From the NCBI RefSeq assembly GCF_900129245.1, contig NZ_FQUT01000002.1, forward strand, positions 124,001-188,000: a DNA stretch of 64,000 nt, read 5' to 3'. Positions 10,247 to 19,478 of the stretch are shown here, piece by piece (position 1 is the first letter of the stretch; each line of letters begins with the position of its first letter). Source of the DNA: Chryseobacterium arachidis. GTDB lineage: Bacteria > Bacteroidota > Bacteroidia > Flavobacteriales > Weeksellaceae. The notes beneath the pieces were generated by a model, which was not told the DNA's origin, ran no database searches, and saw only the letters and a list, made by a program, of their open reading frames with translations. The position numbers were made by a program, and so were the translations under genes.

Positions 10247-11413
10247 TTAATCCAATGCCTGCTTTAAATCTGCAATAATATCATCCACGTTTTCCAAACC
10301 TACCGAGCAACGAACCAAACCAGCTGTAATTCCCACTTCATTTCTTTCTTCGTCCGATAATTTGGAATGTGTTGTAGAAGCCGGATGTGTTACAATTGTT
10401 CTTGTATCACCAAGGTTTGCGGAAAGTGAACACATTTTAATTTTATCTAAAAAGTTTCTTCCTCCTTCAATTCCGCCTTTGATTTCGAATGCTACGATAT
10501 TTCCGCCCAATTTCATTTGCATCTTCGCTATTTCATAACTTGCATGAGATTTTAAGAAAGGATATTTTACCAATTCTACATTAGGATGATTTTCTAAAAA
10601 CTCTGCTACTTTTAATGCATTTTCACAATGTTTTTCTACACGAATTGCTAATGTCTCCAAACTTTTTGACAACACCCATGCGTTGAAAGGAGACATCGCA
10701 GGACCTGTATTTCTTGCAAAAAGATAAATTTCACGAATCAAATCTTCTCTTCCTACCGCTACTCCCCCCAAAACACGACCTTGTCCGTCAATTAATTTTG
10801 TTGCGGAATGCACCACGATGTCTGCACCATATTTTATTGGCTGCTGCAAATAAGGCGTTGCAAAACAGTTATCTACAATGAAAATTAGGTTATGTTTCTT
10901 GGCAATCTGTCCGAAAAATTCTAAATCCAACACTTCAATGGCTGGATTCGTAGGCGTTTCCAGATATAAAATTTTCGTGTTTGGCTGGATATATTTTTCT
11001 ACATTTTCAGCATCTTCTGCTTTGAAATACGTTGTTTCGATATTCCACTTCGGGAAATATTTTGTAAATAGCGTGTGTGTCGAACCAAAAACCGACTGAC
11101 AGCTTACAATATGATCCCCCGCATTTAACAAAGTTGCAAACGTTGAATAAATCGCAGCCATCCCCGTTGCGAAAGCATATCCTGCTTCTGCGCCTTCCAT
11201 TTTCGCAATTTTATCTGTAAATTCTGTTACATTTGGGTTTGAAAAGCGACTGTATAAATTCTTTGGCTTTTCTTCCGCAAAGCTCGCTCTCATATCTTCC
11301 GCATCCTGAAAAATAAAGCTGGATGTTAAATATAAAGGCGTTGAATGCTCATCAAACTGAGTTCTTTCAGTTTGGGTTCTTATGGCAAAGGTTTCAAAAT
11401 TTTCGTTTTCCAT
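10247..11413 (-). CDS. PLP-dependent homoserine-ester sulfhydrylase / cystathionine synthase-type
   Basis: Cys/Met-metabolism PLP enzyme of 388 residues. The SATKLIDGQGR motif holds the Schiff-base Lys, YSRFSNPN contributes the phosphate-binding Tyr/Arg of the neighbouring subunit, and LETPTNP and DNCFATP are standard. It most probably converts O-acyl-homoserine (made by the adjacent MetX) with sulfide to homocysteine, in the manner of MetZ, but cystathionine gamma-synthase activity cannot be excluded by sequence. It is in the methionine block, 193 bases after the homoserine dehydrogenase stop, and its product is the substrate of the split MetH downstream. Confidence 0.9.
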   Translation of the reverse strand: MENENFETFAIRTQTERTQFDEHSTPLYLTSSFIFQDAEDMRASFAEEKPKNLYSRFSNPNVTEFTDKIAKMEGAEAGYAFATGMAAIYSTFATLLNAGDHIVSCQSVFGSTHTLFTKYFPKWNIETTYFKAEDAENVEKYIQPNTKILYLETPTNPAIEVLDLEFFGQIAKKHNLIFIVDNCFATPYLQQPIKYGADIVVHSATKLIDGQGRVLGGVAVGREDLIREIYLFARNTGPAMSPFNAWVLSKSLETLAIRVEKHCENALKVAEFLENHPNVELVKYPFLKSHASYEIAKMQMKLGGNIVAFEIKGGIEGGRNFLDKIKMCSLSANLGDTRTIVTHPASTTHSKLSDEERNEVGITAGLVRCSVGLENVDDIIADLKQALD

Positions 11414-11460
11414 ATAGCTTTAAAATGTAACAATGTATCAGTTTAGCAATTTAACAATGA

Positions 11461-11485
11461 AATGCTTCGGCAGGCTCAGGACGAC
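11461..11485. repeat. Short intergenic repeat-like sequence
   Basis: AATGCTTCGGCAGGCTCAGG and the following ACGAC resemble a short motif (reverse complement GTCGTCCTGAGCCTGCCGAA) that I recall as scattered between genes in many Bacteroidota. One copy is visible here. Confidence 0.35.
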
Positions 11486-11550
11486 AATGGTAAAAAAAAT
11501 TGATAAACTGGTACATTATTAATTGTTATATTAATATTATTATTTAGTTC

Positions 11551-11598
11551 CATAGGTTGCACCTACGGCTATTGATGTTGGACCCTTTCGGGTCCAAC
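11551..11598 (-). repeat. Hairpin and repeat-like element after homoserine dehydrogenase
   Basis: Positions 11577-11598 form a perfect nine-pair hairpin (GTTGGACCC, loop of four, GGGTCCAAC) eight bases past the hom stop. Next to it, TAGGT-TGC-ACCTA makes a small second dyad. There is no T-run, so it is more likely an mRNA 3'-end structure or an intergenic repeat than a terminator. Confidence 0.45.
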
Positions 11599-11606
11599 TT
11601 GCTGTT

Positions 11607-13148
11607 TTATTTCGTTTCGCTTACTCTTAAAATATCTCCGAAAACACCTCTTGCAGTTACTTTTGCTCCTGCTCCTGCTCCCATGATGACGATCGGATGT
11701 TCTCCATAACTTTCTGTATAGATTTCAAAGATGGAATCTGAACCTTTTAATTGTCCTAATGCAGAAGTTGCAGGAACAGAAATCAGTTTTACATCCAACT
11801 CACCTTTTTCTTTTTGCAAGTCTCCGTGCAAATCTCCGACGTATCTTAAAACATGACCTGGTTCTTGGTTTCCTTTGATTTTTTGATATTCTCCGTCTAA
11901 TTCTTCAAGTCTTGAAAGGAATTCTGATTTTGAAACTTCAAGCAGACTTTCAGGAACAAGATTTTGAATATTGATATCTTCAAATTCATTAATCAAGTCT
12001 AATTCTCTGGCCAAAATCAATAATTTTCTCGCCACATCGTTTCCAGACAAATCTTCTCTTGGATCCGGTTCTGTATATCCTTTTTCTAAAGCTTCATTGA
12101 TGATTGTTGAAAACTTATCGTCTCTTAAAGAAAAATTATTGAAAACATAGCTCAATGTTCCTGAGAAAACGCCTTTAATTCTTGTAATATTTTCTCCTGA
12201 AAGATGCAAAAGTTTTATGGTATCAATTAACGGCAAACCTGCACCAACATTGGTTTCATACAAATAACGTCTATTGTTTTTATTCAACGTATATCTTAGT
12301 TTACGGTATTCTTCGATAGGAAGCGTGTTGAAAATTTTGTTAGAAGAAACCAGATCGAAACCGTTTTCTGCCAAAGCATGATAATTGTGGACAAAATCTT
12401 TACTTGCTGTATTATCTACAACAATCAAATTTTCCAGTTGATTTTCTTTTGAGAAGTTGATTAACTCTTCAACATTAGAAGGATTTTGAGCCGTTACAAC
12501 CTCATCATTCCAATTATTATCAAAACCTTTTTTGTTGAATGCAATCTTTCTGGAATTAGCAACTGCCACAACTTTTAAGTCGATTTTTTTACGTCTTTTA
12601 ATTTCTTCAGATGATTCTAAAACCTGTTCTATTAAAGTCTTTCCAACGTTTCCGTGGCCGATAATTGCCAAGTGAACTGTTTTCGGTCTTTTAGAGATCT
12701 CAGACTCGATGATGTTTTTTGCTTTTTCGTCCTGAGATGAAGTTACAACAATATTTACCCTTTTTTCTGCCGCAATTTGGTTTAAAAGCAAGGGGAAAAC
12801 ATTATTTCTAGCCAGTTCTGCCAAAATTTTGTTAAAATCTTCTGCAACAAAGCCCAAAACCGATACATTATTTATGCTGTAAATCTGAGAAACTTTCCCT
12901 GATTTTCTTTCTGCTTCAAATTCATCAATCAGGCAATTGACCGCTTTTTCAGAATCACTTTCCTGAACAAGAATAGAAATTCCGTTTTCGATCGCCTGTT
13001 GAGAAATTACTCCCACACTGATTCGCGCCAACGTAAGCGCTTTGAAAATTCGTCCGTCAATCCCGATTTCGCCTAAGAAATCTTCTCCTTCAAACTTGAT
13101 GATTGATCTGTTTTTTAAAAATTTTATTTCGTTAGCATTACTTTTCAT
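11607..13148 (-). CDS. hom: Homoserine dehydrogenase with N-terminal ACT-type regulatory region
   Basis: Reduces aspartate semialdehyde to homoserine, the branch point to methionine and threonine. Of the 513 residues, about 1-155 look like the tandem ACT regulatory segment that lies between kinase and dehydrogenase in bifunctional ThrA/MetL proteins (GISILVQESDSEKAV, VSVLGF). The aspartokinase catalytic domain itself is absent. The NAD(P)-binding GHGNVG is at 164-169 and the catalytic region (NVGAGLPLIDTIK, GIFSGTLSYVFN-like, EPDPREDLSGNDVARK) follows. The protein thus looks like a ThrA/MetL from which the kinase has been lost. It begins three bases after metX ends. Confidence 0.92.
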   Translation of the reverse strand: MKSNANEIKFLKNRSIIKFEGEDFLGEIGIDGRIFKALTLARISVGVISQQAIENGISILVQESDSEKAVNCLIDEFEAERKSGKVSQIYSINNVSVLGFVAEDFNKILAELARNNVFPLLLNQIAAEKRVNIVVTSSQDEKAKNIIESEISKRPKTVHLAIIGHGNVGKTLIEQVLESSEEIKRRKKIDLKVVAVANSRKIAFNKKGFDNNWNDEVVTAQNPSNVEELINFSKENQLENLIVVDNTASKDFVHNYHALAENGFDLVSSNKIFNTLPIEEYRKLRYTLNKNNRRYLYETNVGAGLPLIDTIKLLHLSGENITRIKGVFSGTLSYVFNNFSLRDDKFSTIINEALEKGYTEPDPREDLSGNDVARKLLILARELDLINEFEDINIQNLVPESLLEVSKSEFLSRLEELDGEYQKIKGNQEPGHVLRYVGDLHGDLQKEKGELDVKLISVPATSALGQLKGSDSIFEIYTESYGEHPIVIMGAGAGAKVTARGVFGDILRVSETK

Positions 13149-13151
13149 CTT

Positions 13152-14090
13152 CTACAAAATATTTTTAATGATAGTATTTAATTGTTCGTATTCCATTAAG
13201 AAGGCGTCGTGCCCGTGAATTGAGGTGATCTCGTGATAGAAAACATTTTTCTTTTTTTCTTTCAGCTTTTGAAAGCACATTCGAATTTCAGAAGCGGGGA
13301 AAAATAGATCTGTATCAACGGAGATCATGTGCATTCGTGCCTGGATTTCTTCCAAATGGTCCTCCTTGGCATTTATATTCATCAGTAAATGATTCATCAG
13401 CTTGTAAGCTTTTAAACTAAACCTTTCGTTTAAAGCATTTCCGTGATAAATCAGCCAATCTTCTGACTCTAATCTCTGTTTTTCCTGATTGTATCTGTTT
13501 TGAAATCTATCATTTAACGATTCCGGAGTCCGGTAGCACAGCATTGCATGAATTCTGGCTTTCTGTAATGGTTCATCATTTTGATTTAGTAAAAATTTCT
13601 GAACCAGACATTGTGCATGAAGCCAATCGTGAGTTTTGAAGTCGCAGGCAATAGGAATGAAAATTTCAGCAAGATTTGGTTGTTTTACCAACATTTCCCA
13701 GCCGATTCCGCCTCCTAAAGAACCTCCAATAATGGCGTGTAAACTTTTAATATTTAAAATTTCAAGACCTTTTAAAAAGATATTGGCCATATCTGAAGGC
13801 GTGAAATCTTCGTAATCATCAATTAAAAAACCATCAAATCCGTTTCCGGGAATATTGAAACATAGAACTGTATATTTTTTGGTATCGATGACCTGATTTT
13901 CACCAATTAATTGTTTCCACCATCCCCTTTCGCCCGAAACATTGGAATTTCCGGTTAAGGCATGATTAACTAAAACAATCGGCGAAGAAAACAGATCCTG
14001 CCCGAAAATCTGATAGCTCAACGGGATATCATATTCCTTACCGGAATTAATTTGATACGAAAAATTAATATGTTTAAGTTCTGATTTCAA
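13152..14090 (-). CDS. metX: Homoserine O-acyltransferase, MetX type
   Basis: Alpha/beta-hydrolase-fold enzyme that acylates homoserine (normally acetylates) to start methionine synthesis. The 312 residues include VLVNHALTGNS near the N-terminus, the nucleophile elbow GGSLGGGIG, and C-terminal DTDLFFP and HGHDAFL for the catalytic Asp and His. It is shorter than the roughly 360-380 residues of many MetX proteins. No in-frame ATG exists before the upstream stop, so translation probably begins at the TTG at 14090. It is the first gene behind the SAM-I riboswitch and leads the methionine block. Confidence 0.9.
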   Translation of the reverse strand: MKSELKHINFSYQINSGKEYDIPLSYQIFGQDLFSSPIVLVNHALTGNSNVSGERGWWKQLIGENQVIDTKKYTVLCFNIPGNGFDGFLIDDYEDFTPSDMANIFLKGLEILNIKSLHAIIGGSLGGGIGWEMLVKQPNLAEIFIPIACDFKTHDWLHAQCLVQKFLLNQNDEPLQKARIHAMLCYRTPESLNDRFQNRYNQEKQRLESEDWLIYHGNALNERFSLKAYKLMNHLLMNINAKEDHLEEIQARMHMISVDTDLFFPASEIRMCFQKLKEKKKNVFYHEITSIHGHDAFLMEYEQLNTIIKNIL

Positions 14091-14152
14091 TTCTATTATT
14101 TTTTAATAATACAATTGAAAATGCCACAGAAATGGCTGAAAAAGATTCAGTA

Positions 14153-14256
14153 GTTATCTGTCCAAAATAATTTTGGTAGAACGTAGCACCTTCATTGCTT
14201 GCGCAAAGGGTTGCTAAGGTTTCACAGGGTCTAATCCCTCAACCTTTCTTGATAAC
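14153..14256 (-). ncRNA. SAM-I (S-box) riboswitch
   Basis: The minus strand shows the canonical S-box core: TTATCAAGAAAGGTTGAGGG, then CCTGTGAAACCTTAGCAACC, then AAGGTGCTACGTTC. The ends GTTATC and GATAAC close helix P1. It lies 63 bases upstream of metX and should repress the methionine block when S-adenosylmethionine is plentiful. No strong terminator with a T-run follows the aptamer; only a weak GCCA/TGGC hairpin is visible, so control may be at translation initiation. Confidence 0.95.
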
Positions 14257-14285
14257 ATTTTCAATATTTTAATGAACGAATGGTG

Positions 14286-14293
14286 CAAAGATA
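14286..14293 (-). promoter_or_regulatory. -7 box of metX/riboswitch promoter
   Basis: TATCTTTG on the minus strand, a match to TAnnTTTG, 30 bases upstream of the riboswitch P1 helix. This gives a transcript that begins just before the aptamer. Confidence 0.65.
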
Positions 14294-14446
14294 AAACTTT
14301 TCTTTTAAATATTTATAAAAATTTAATTTAATATAGAAAACACCGATAAACAGAAGCTTTTCAAAGGAATATTAATTATAATTCAAATTTGATGAGTTGG
14401 AATTTTTTACCAAAAAAACTAACTTCGTAAGGAAAAGTGACAAAAT

Positions 14447-17062
14447 ATGAATGCCGAAAAACAAAGATTACAAGATACAAACTGGAAAAACTGGGGACCT
14501 TACGTAAGCAACCGGCAATGGGGAAATGTACGTGAAGACTACAGTTCCAACGGCGATGCGTGGAATTTCGCCAATCATAACAATGCGGAAAGCTACACCT
14601 ATCGCTGGGGCGAAGAAGGAATTGCAGGGATTTCTGATGTAAAGCAACTTTTCTGCTTTGCGCTTTCGTTCTGGAATAAGAAGGATAAAATGGTGAAAGA
14701 GCGTTTCTTTGGGTTGAGCAATCCTCAAGGAAATCATGGGGAAGACATTAAAGAGATCTTTTATTATTTGGATAATACACCAACACACAGCTATATGAAA
14801 ATGCTGTACAAATATCCGATCAATGCTTTTCCTTACGATGACATCCGCGCTGAAAACGGGAGACGAAGCAAGAAAGAACCGGAATATGAGATTTTCGATA
14901 CCGGAATTTTTGACAATGATGAATATTTTGATATTTTTATTGAATATGCCAAAGCTGAGCACAACGATATATTAGTTCGTGTTACGATTTTCAACAGAAG
15001 CCAGAATGATTCACCGATTGTAGTTGCGCCAACAGTTTGGTTCAGAAATAATTGGAAATGGGGCTACAATATTTATAAAGGACAAACCAATGCTTCTTAT
15101 GAAGGTTGTATTGATATTAACCACGACAGTATTTCGATTAAGAAATTTTATTCAAGAAACATCAATGCAGAAAGTGTTTTTTGTGAAAATGAAACCAATT
15201 CTCCAAAATTATACGGAGCGCCTTATCCGGGAAATACTTATTATAAAGACGGGATTAACGATTATATTACTTATGGAAGCAATACGGTAAATCCCGAAAA
15301 AAGAGGAACAAAAGCTTCATTTTTAATTGATGATGTGATCGAAGCACAGCAATCGAAAACGTTTGATTTCAGATTATCTCCGAAAGAACTGGATGAACCG
15401 TTTTATCAGTTTGATGAAATCTTTAACACAAGAATTCAAGAAGCCAATGAGTTTTATAATGAGCTTCAGAACGATGTAACGAATGATGACGAAAAAAATG
15501 TTCAGAGACAGGCTTTTGCAGGCTTGCTTTGGAATAAACAGTTTTATCATTACAATGTCGGAAAATGGCTGAAAGGTGATCCAAATTTTGAAGCTCCTAG
15601 AGATTTCAACAATTATGTAAGAAATACGGAATGGAATCACATGCACAATAAGGACATCATTTCCATGCCCGACAAATGGGAATATCCTTGGTATGCAACC
15701 TGGGACCTGGCTTTCCATTGCGTCCCTTTTGCCATTATTGATGCTGAATTTGCCAAAGGGCAGCTTCTTTTATTAACAAAAGAATGGTACATGCATCCGA
15801 ATGGGCAGCTTCCTGCTTATGAATGGAATTTGAGTGATGTAAACCCGCCTGTTCATGCATGGTCTTGCTTCAGGGTTTTTAAAATTGATGAAAAACAAAA
15901 CGGAAAACCGGATCTTTTATTTTTAGAAAAAGTTTTTCAGAAATTATTATTGAATTTTACCTGGTGGGTGAACCGAAAAGATAAAAACGGTAAGAATATT
16001 TTCGGGGGAGGTTTCCTCGGACTCGATAATATTGGTGCTTTTGACCGCAATATGATCCTAAAAGACGGGCAACATCTTGAACAGGCTGACGGAACGAGCT
16101 GGATGGCAATGTACGCTCTGAACATGATGCGAATTGCGATGGAACTGGCTCAGTATTATCAGGTGTATGAAGATATGGCGATCAAGTTTTTTGAGCATTA
16201 TCTTTATATTGCCGAAGCAATGGAAAATCTGGGGGAAGGAACAAAAGGACTCTGGAATGAAGAAGACGGATTTTTCTACGATGTTCTGCAACTTGGAAAT
16301 GGTGATAGCGTTTCTTTAAAACTGAGAAGTATTGTAGGACTGATTCCAATGTTTGCCGTGGAAATTATAGATCACCATCTTCTTGACAAAATGCCAAACT
16401 TTGTAGAAAGAATGGAATGGGTTTTAAAAAATAAACCCGAACTCACCAAACTGGTCTCGCATTGGGAAGAAGAAGGACATGGCCGAAAACATCTGATGAG
16501 TATTCTGAGAAAAACAAGGCTGACCAAGGTTTTATCCAGAATGCTTGATGAAAAAGAATTCCTGAGTCAATACGGGATCCGGGCGATGTCTAAAGTATAT
16601 GAAGAAAGTCCTTTCAAATTTTCTGTTCACGGGGTTGAAAACATCGTGTATTACACTCCTGCGGAAAGTGACAGCCGGATGTTTGGAGGGAACAGCAACT
16701 GGCGCGGCCCGATTTGGTTTCCTATTAACTTCCTGATTGTTGAGAGTTTGCAACGTTTTCATTTTTATTATGGAAACAGCTTGAAAGTGGAACTGCCTAC
16801 CGGAAGTGGGGACAAAAGAAATCTGGATGAAGTTGCACAAAATATCAGTAACAGATTGTGTTCTATTTTCCTGAAAGATGAATTCGGACAACGCGCTTTC
16901 AATGGGGGAAACCCAAAGTTTAACTATGATGAAAATTTTAAAGATTATATTACCTTCTTTGAATATTTTCACGGAGATAACGGCCGCGGGGTGGGTGCTT
17001 CCCATCAAACGGGCTGGACGGCAACGGTCGCTAAACTTCTTAAACCTAAATTAATGATATAA
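14447..17062 (+). CDS. GH63-like glucosidase
   Basis: An 871-residue (alpha/alpha)6-barrel glycosidase of the mannosyl-oligosaccharide-glucosidase type. Bacterial relatives act on alpha-glucosides. YEWNLSDVNPPVHAW and EQADGTSWMAMYALNM are the regions that carry the acid/base and general base in GH63. RWGEEGIAGISD near residue 55 and RGPIWFPINFL near the C-terminus also fit. No signal peptide is visible, so the enzyme is probably cytoplasmic, which suggests a role with internal alpha-glucosides such as glycerol- or trehalose-type sugars. It is transcribed away from metX and followed by a terminator. Confidence 0.88.
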   Translation: MNAEKQRLQDTNWKNWGPYVSNRQWGNVREDYSSNGDAWNFANHNNAESYTYRWGEEGIAGISDVKQLFCFALSFWNKKDKMVKERFFGLSNPQGNHGEDIKEIFYYLDNTPTHSYMKMLYKYPINAFPYDDIRAENGRRSKKEPEYEIFDTGIFDNDEYFDIFIEYAKAEHNDILVRVTIFNRSQNDSPIVVAPTVWFRNNWKWGYNIYKGQTNASYEGCIDINHDSISIKKFYSRNINAESVFCENETNSPKLYGAPYPGNTYYKDGINDYITYGSNTVNPEKRGTKASFLIDDVIEAQQSKTFDFRLSPKELDEPFYQFDEIFNTRIQEANEFYNELQNDVTNDDEKNVQRQAFAGLLWNKQFYHYNVGKWLKGDPNFEAPRDFNNYVRNTEWNHMHNKDIISMPDKWEYPWYATWDLAFHCVPFAIIDAEFAKGQLLLLTKEWYMHPNGQLPAYEWNLSDVNPPVHAWSCFRVFKIDEKQNGKPDLLFLEKVFQKLLLNFTWWVNRKDKNGKNIFGGGFLGLDNIGAFDRNMILKDGQHLEQADGTSWMAMYALNMMRIAMELAQYYQVYEDMAIKFFEHYLYIAEAMENLGEGTKGLWNEEDGFFYDVLQLGNGDSVSLKLRSIVGLIPMFAVEIIDHHLLDKMPNFVERMEWVLKNKPELTKLVSHWEEEGHGRKHLMSILRKTRLTKVLSRMLDEKEFLSQYGIRAMSKVYEESPFKFSVHGVENIVYYTPAESDSRMFGGNSNWRGPIWFPINFLIVESLQRFHFYYGNSLKVELPTGSGDKRNLDEVAQNISNRLCSIFLKDEFGQRAFNGGNPKFNYDENFKDYITFFEYFHGDNGRGVGASHQTGWTATVAKLLKPKLMI

Positions 17063-17080
17063 AAAATAAACTTTTCATAG

Positions 17081-17098
17081 GCCTTACATCTGTAAGGC
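17081..17098 (+). terminator. Terminator after the GH63-like gene
   Basis: GCCTTACA/TGTAAGGC stem with a two-base loop, followed by TTATTTATT, 18 bases past the stop codon. Confidence 0.65.
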
Positions 17099-17259
17099 TT
17101 ATTTATTATTCACCACATATTATTTATTGGATCAATGAAACAATAACAGACTATAGCTAAAATCGATATCTTATTCCAATACTTCTATCAAATAAATATT
17201 TCTCTTATAAAATTGATATTAAATTTTAAAATCTATTAATTTTCTCTCATTAAAATATT

Positions 17260-17267
17260 TATCTTAG
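17260..17267 (+). promoter_or_regulatory. Probable -7 box for the T9SS protein gene
   Basis: TATCTTAG differs from TAnnTTTG at one position and lies 26 bases before the ATG. Nothing clearer is visible in the 230-base gap. Confidence 0.35.
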
Positions 17268-17292
17268 CACCATAAAACCTAATAATTATTTT

Positions 17293-18975
17293 ATGAAAGT
17301 AAAATTACTGCCTATCACAGCCATGGCGCTCTCAACCATGGCAATCTCTCAATTAACAGCACAAGAATACCAGCCGCTATTGATACAAAGCGGTCTGAAT
17401 GCTGATGTTATTGCAAACGGAGTCGGGCCTTCCGCATCTTCAACTAACAATGATGTAGACGGAGTAAATTATGCATTTATTTCCAGAGATTTCCAGCTTA
17501 CTGCCACAAGCTCACCGCTTACATACGGTTTACCTGTAAACGGAATCATCAATTCTGTTGTAGCCTCTACCCCCGGACTCTCTTATCAATTGGCTTCTTA
17601 CAGTTCTAACAACTCGTTAAGACTGCAGAATACCAATGACACCGGAACCTTATTATTTTCTAACCCTCTTTCTGCCAATACAGTATATATGCTGGCTACG
17701 GGAGGAAGCGGCGACTGTACAGTAGATGTAAATGTGAATTTTAGCGATAACACTTTCCAAACTTTTACAGGAATAAACATTTCTGACTGGTACTATGGAA
17801 GCAATTTTGCCATTCAGGGAATTGGGAGAATTAATATTTCCAATGATGACTTAGAATCAGGTTACGGCTCAGATCCAAGACTTTACCAGATTCCTTTAAC
17901 GATTGATGCTTCCAATTTATCTAAAACCATAAATGGAGTTACTGTAACCAAAAGCGGCACGGGAGGGATACCCAACATCTTTGCTTTTGCGGCAGATGCC
18001 TATAATCCTTGTGGTTCTCCGAACAACGTCGCCGCATCCACCACAATGGACACGGCCACTTTAAGCTGGGGCATTCCTACGAATGGCGCTCCGTCTTCTG
18101 GATATCAGTATTATTACAGTACTTCGCCAGCGGCTCCTACCTCTACAACAACTCCGACAGGAAGCGTAACATCAGGTACTTCGGTAACGTTAAACAGTCT
18201 GACAACAGGGCAAACGTATTATTTCTGGGTACGTTCTAATTGCGGAAACTCTTCATACAGCTTCTGGAAAATGAAAGAATTTATTCCTGGACAGGTATCT
18301 GCAACTTATACTCTTGGGGATATCAACACCCAATTTGACGAGTTAGGAGTTACACCTACATCAAGTACAAACTGCGCAGGCTCCTTATCAATTAATGTAC
18401 CGGCAGGATATTCAATTCAATCGACATCAGTTTCTTATGCCATGACTGCAGCGAGCAGCGGATGGATGTCTGAGCAGAGAAGTATTCTTGTATGCTCCAC
18501 AAATGGCAACACAGAAGCATCTATTTCATCAGGATCTGGTGGAACAAGCGGAACATATTCTTATAACAGAACCGGGCTTACGATAGCCAATGGCCTTACA
18601 GGAACTGTAAACTTCGACCTTAGAGCGTGGAGAACTTATGGCGGATCAGATTGCAGCTCCACTTACAATAAAGTAGACGACGGTACATTTACAGTAACAG
18701 TAACATTACAGCCTGTGGTATTAGCGACCAACGAAGCATCTGCGAAAGCAAAGGAAAGAATTGCTTATCCGAACCCGTTCATCGACACTTTGCATATTGA
18801 GAAATCGGAAAATGTGAAGAAAGCAGTAGTTACGGATCTTTCTGGAATTATAGTAAAAACAGTGGACAATCCATCTTCGTCACTATTCTTAGGAGAATTA
18901 AAGGCGGGAATGTATATGCTGACATTAACTATGAAAGACGGCTCTGTGAAAAGCACAAAAACAATTAAAAGATAA
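17293..18975 (+). CDS. Secreted protein with fibronectin III and T9SS sorting domains
   Basis: A 560-residue exported protein. A signal peptide (about residues 1-23, ending near LTAQ) is followed by a beta-rich unknown domain (about 25-235). A fibronectin type III-like domain follows (about 240-328; ATLSWGIP, LTTGQTYYFWVRS). A second beta-rich region (about 330-475) comes next. The C-terminal type A sorting domain has YPNPFIDTLHIE, LSGIIVK, LKAGMYMLTL and a terminal KR. That domain directs export and surface attachment by the type IX system. Paired Cys residues fit an extracellular location. Substrate or partner is unknown. It stands alone between two terminators. Confidence 0.9.
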   Translation: MKVKLLPITAMALSTMAISQLTAQEYQPLLIQSGLNADVIANGVGPSASSTNNDVDGVNYAFISRDFQLTATSSPLTYGLPVNGIINSVVASTPGLSYQLASYSSNNSLRLQNTNDTGTLLFSNPLSANTVYMLATGGSGDCTVDVNVNFSDNTFQTFTGINISDWYYGSNFAIQGIGRINISNDDLESGYGSDPRLYQIPLTIDASNLSKTINGVTVTKSGTGGIPNIFAFAADAYNPCGSPNNVAASTTMDTATLSWGIPTNGAPSSGYQYYYSTSPAAPTSTTTPTGSVTSGTSVTLNSLTTGQTYYFWVRSNCGNSSYSFWKMKEFIPGQVSATYTLGDINTQFDELGVTPTSSTNCAGSLSINVPAGYSIQSTSVSYAMTAASSGWMSEQRSILVCSTNGNTEASISSGSGGTSGTYSYNRTGLTIANGLTGTVNFDLRAWRTYGGSDCSSTYNKVDDGTFTVTVTLQPVVLATNEASAKAKERIAYPNPFIDTLHIEKSENVKKAVVTDLSGIIVKTVDNPSSSLFLGELKAGMYMLTLTMKDGSVKSTKTIKR

Positions 18976-18998
18976 TTTACACACACATTCATACTGAA

Positions 18999-19031
18999 AA
19001 ACCCGGTTGAAAATATTTTTCAGCCGGGTTT
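18999..19031. terminator. Bidirectional terminator
   Basis: AAACCCGGTTGAAAA pairs with TTTTCAGCCGGGTTT (one G-T pair) between converging genes. T-rich sequence follows on the plus strand. Confidence 0.75.
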
Positions 19032-19052
19032 TGTTTTTTATTTATAGTGAAT

Positions 19053-19478
19053 CTAAGCTGTAACGATCTCTCCGTTTACATAAACTTCATAACTGATCTC
19101 TACTTTTGGCTCCAGCGTTTTAGAAACAGAACAGTATTTTTCAAAAGAAAGCTGAGCTGCTTTATACGCTTTTTTAGGATCAATATTTCCCTCCAGAAGA
19201 AATCTAACTTTAATTGATTTAAAAGGTTTGGCATCTTCCACAGGAATTCTCTCTCCTTCCACTTCTGCCTTAAAATCCGTAATTTCCTGTCTCTGTTTTT
19301 TCAGGATAGAAACTACATCAATTCCGCTGCATCCCGCAACAGCCATTAAAACACTTTCCATAGGAGAAACTCCTTTCGCTCCGGGCTGCGTTGTATTATC
19401 CAAAAGAATTGAGTTACCCTGAGAATTGGTAGCTTCAAACAAAAAATCGTCGTTGATTCTATTAAGTGTTATTTTCAT
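19053..19478 (-). CDS. OsmC/Ohr family protein
   Basis: A 141-residue protein of the OsmC family, cytosolic thiol-dependent peroxidases that reduce organic hydroperoxides. The two redox Cys are visible at residue 50 (AVAGCSGID) and residue 116 (FEKYCSVSK), in the spacing expected for the family, with LDNTTQPGAKGVSPM at the N-terminal dimer interface. The sequence is nearer the YhfA-like branch than classical Ohr, so the physiological substrate is unclear. A triple heptanucleotide repeat occupies the bases directly before the ATG. It lies 28 bases after the DUF58 gene and may be its operon partner. Confidence 0.9.
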   Translation of the reverse strand: MKITLNRINDDFLFEATNSQGNSILLDNTTQPGAKGVSPMESVLMAVAGCSGIDVVSILKKQRQEITDFKAEVEGERIPVEDAKPFKSIKVRFLLEGNIDPKKAYKAAQLSFEKYCSVSKTLEPKVEISYEVYVNGEIVTA

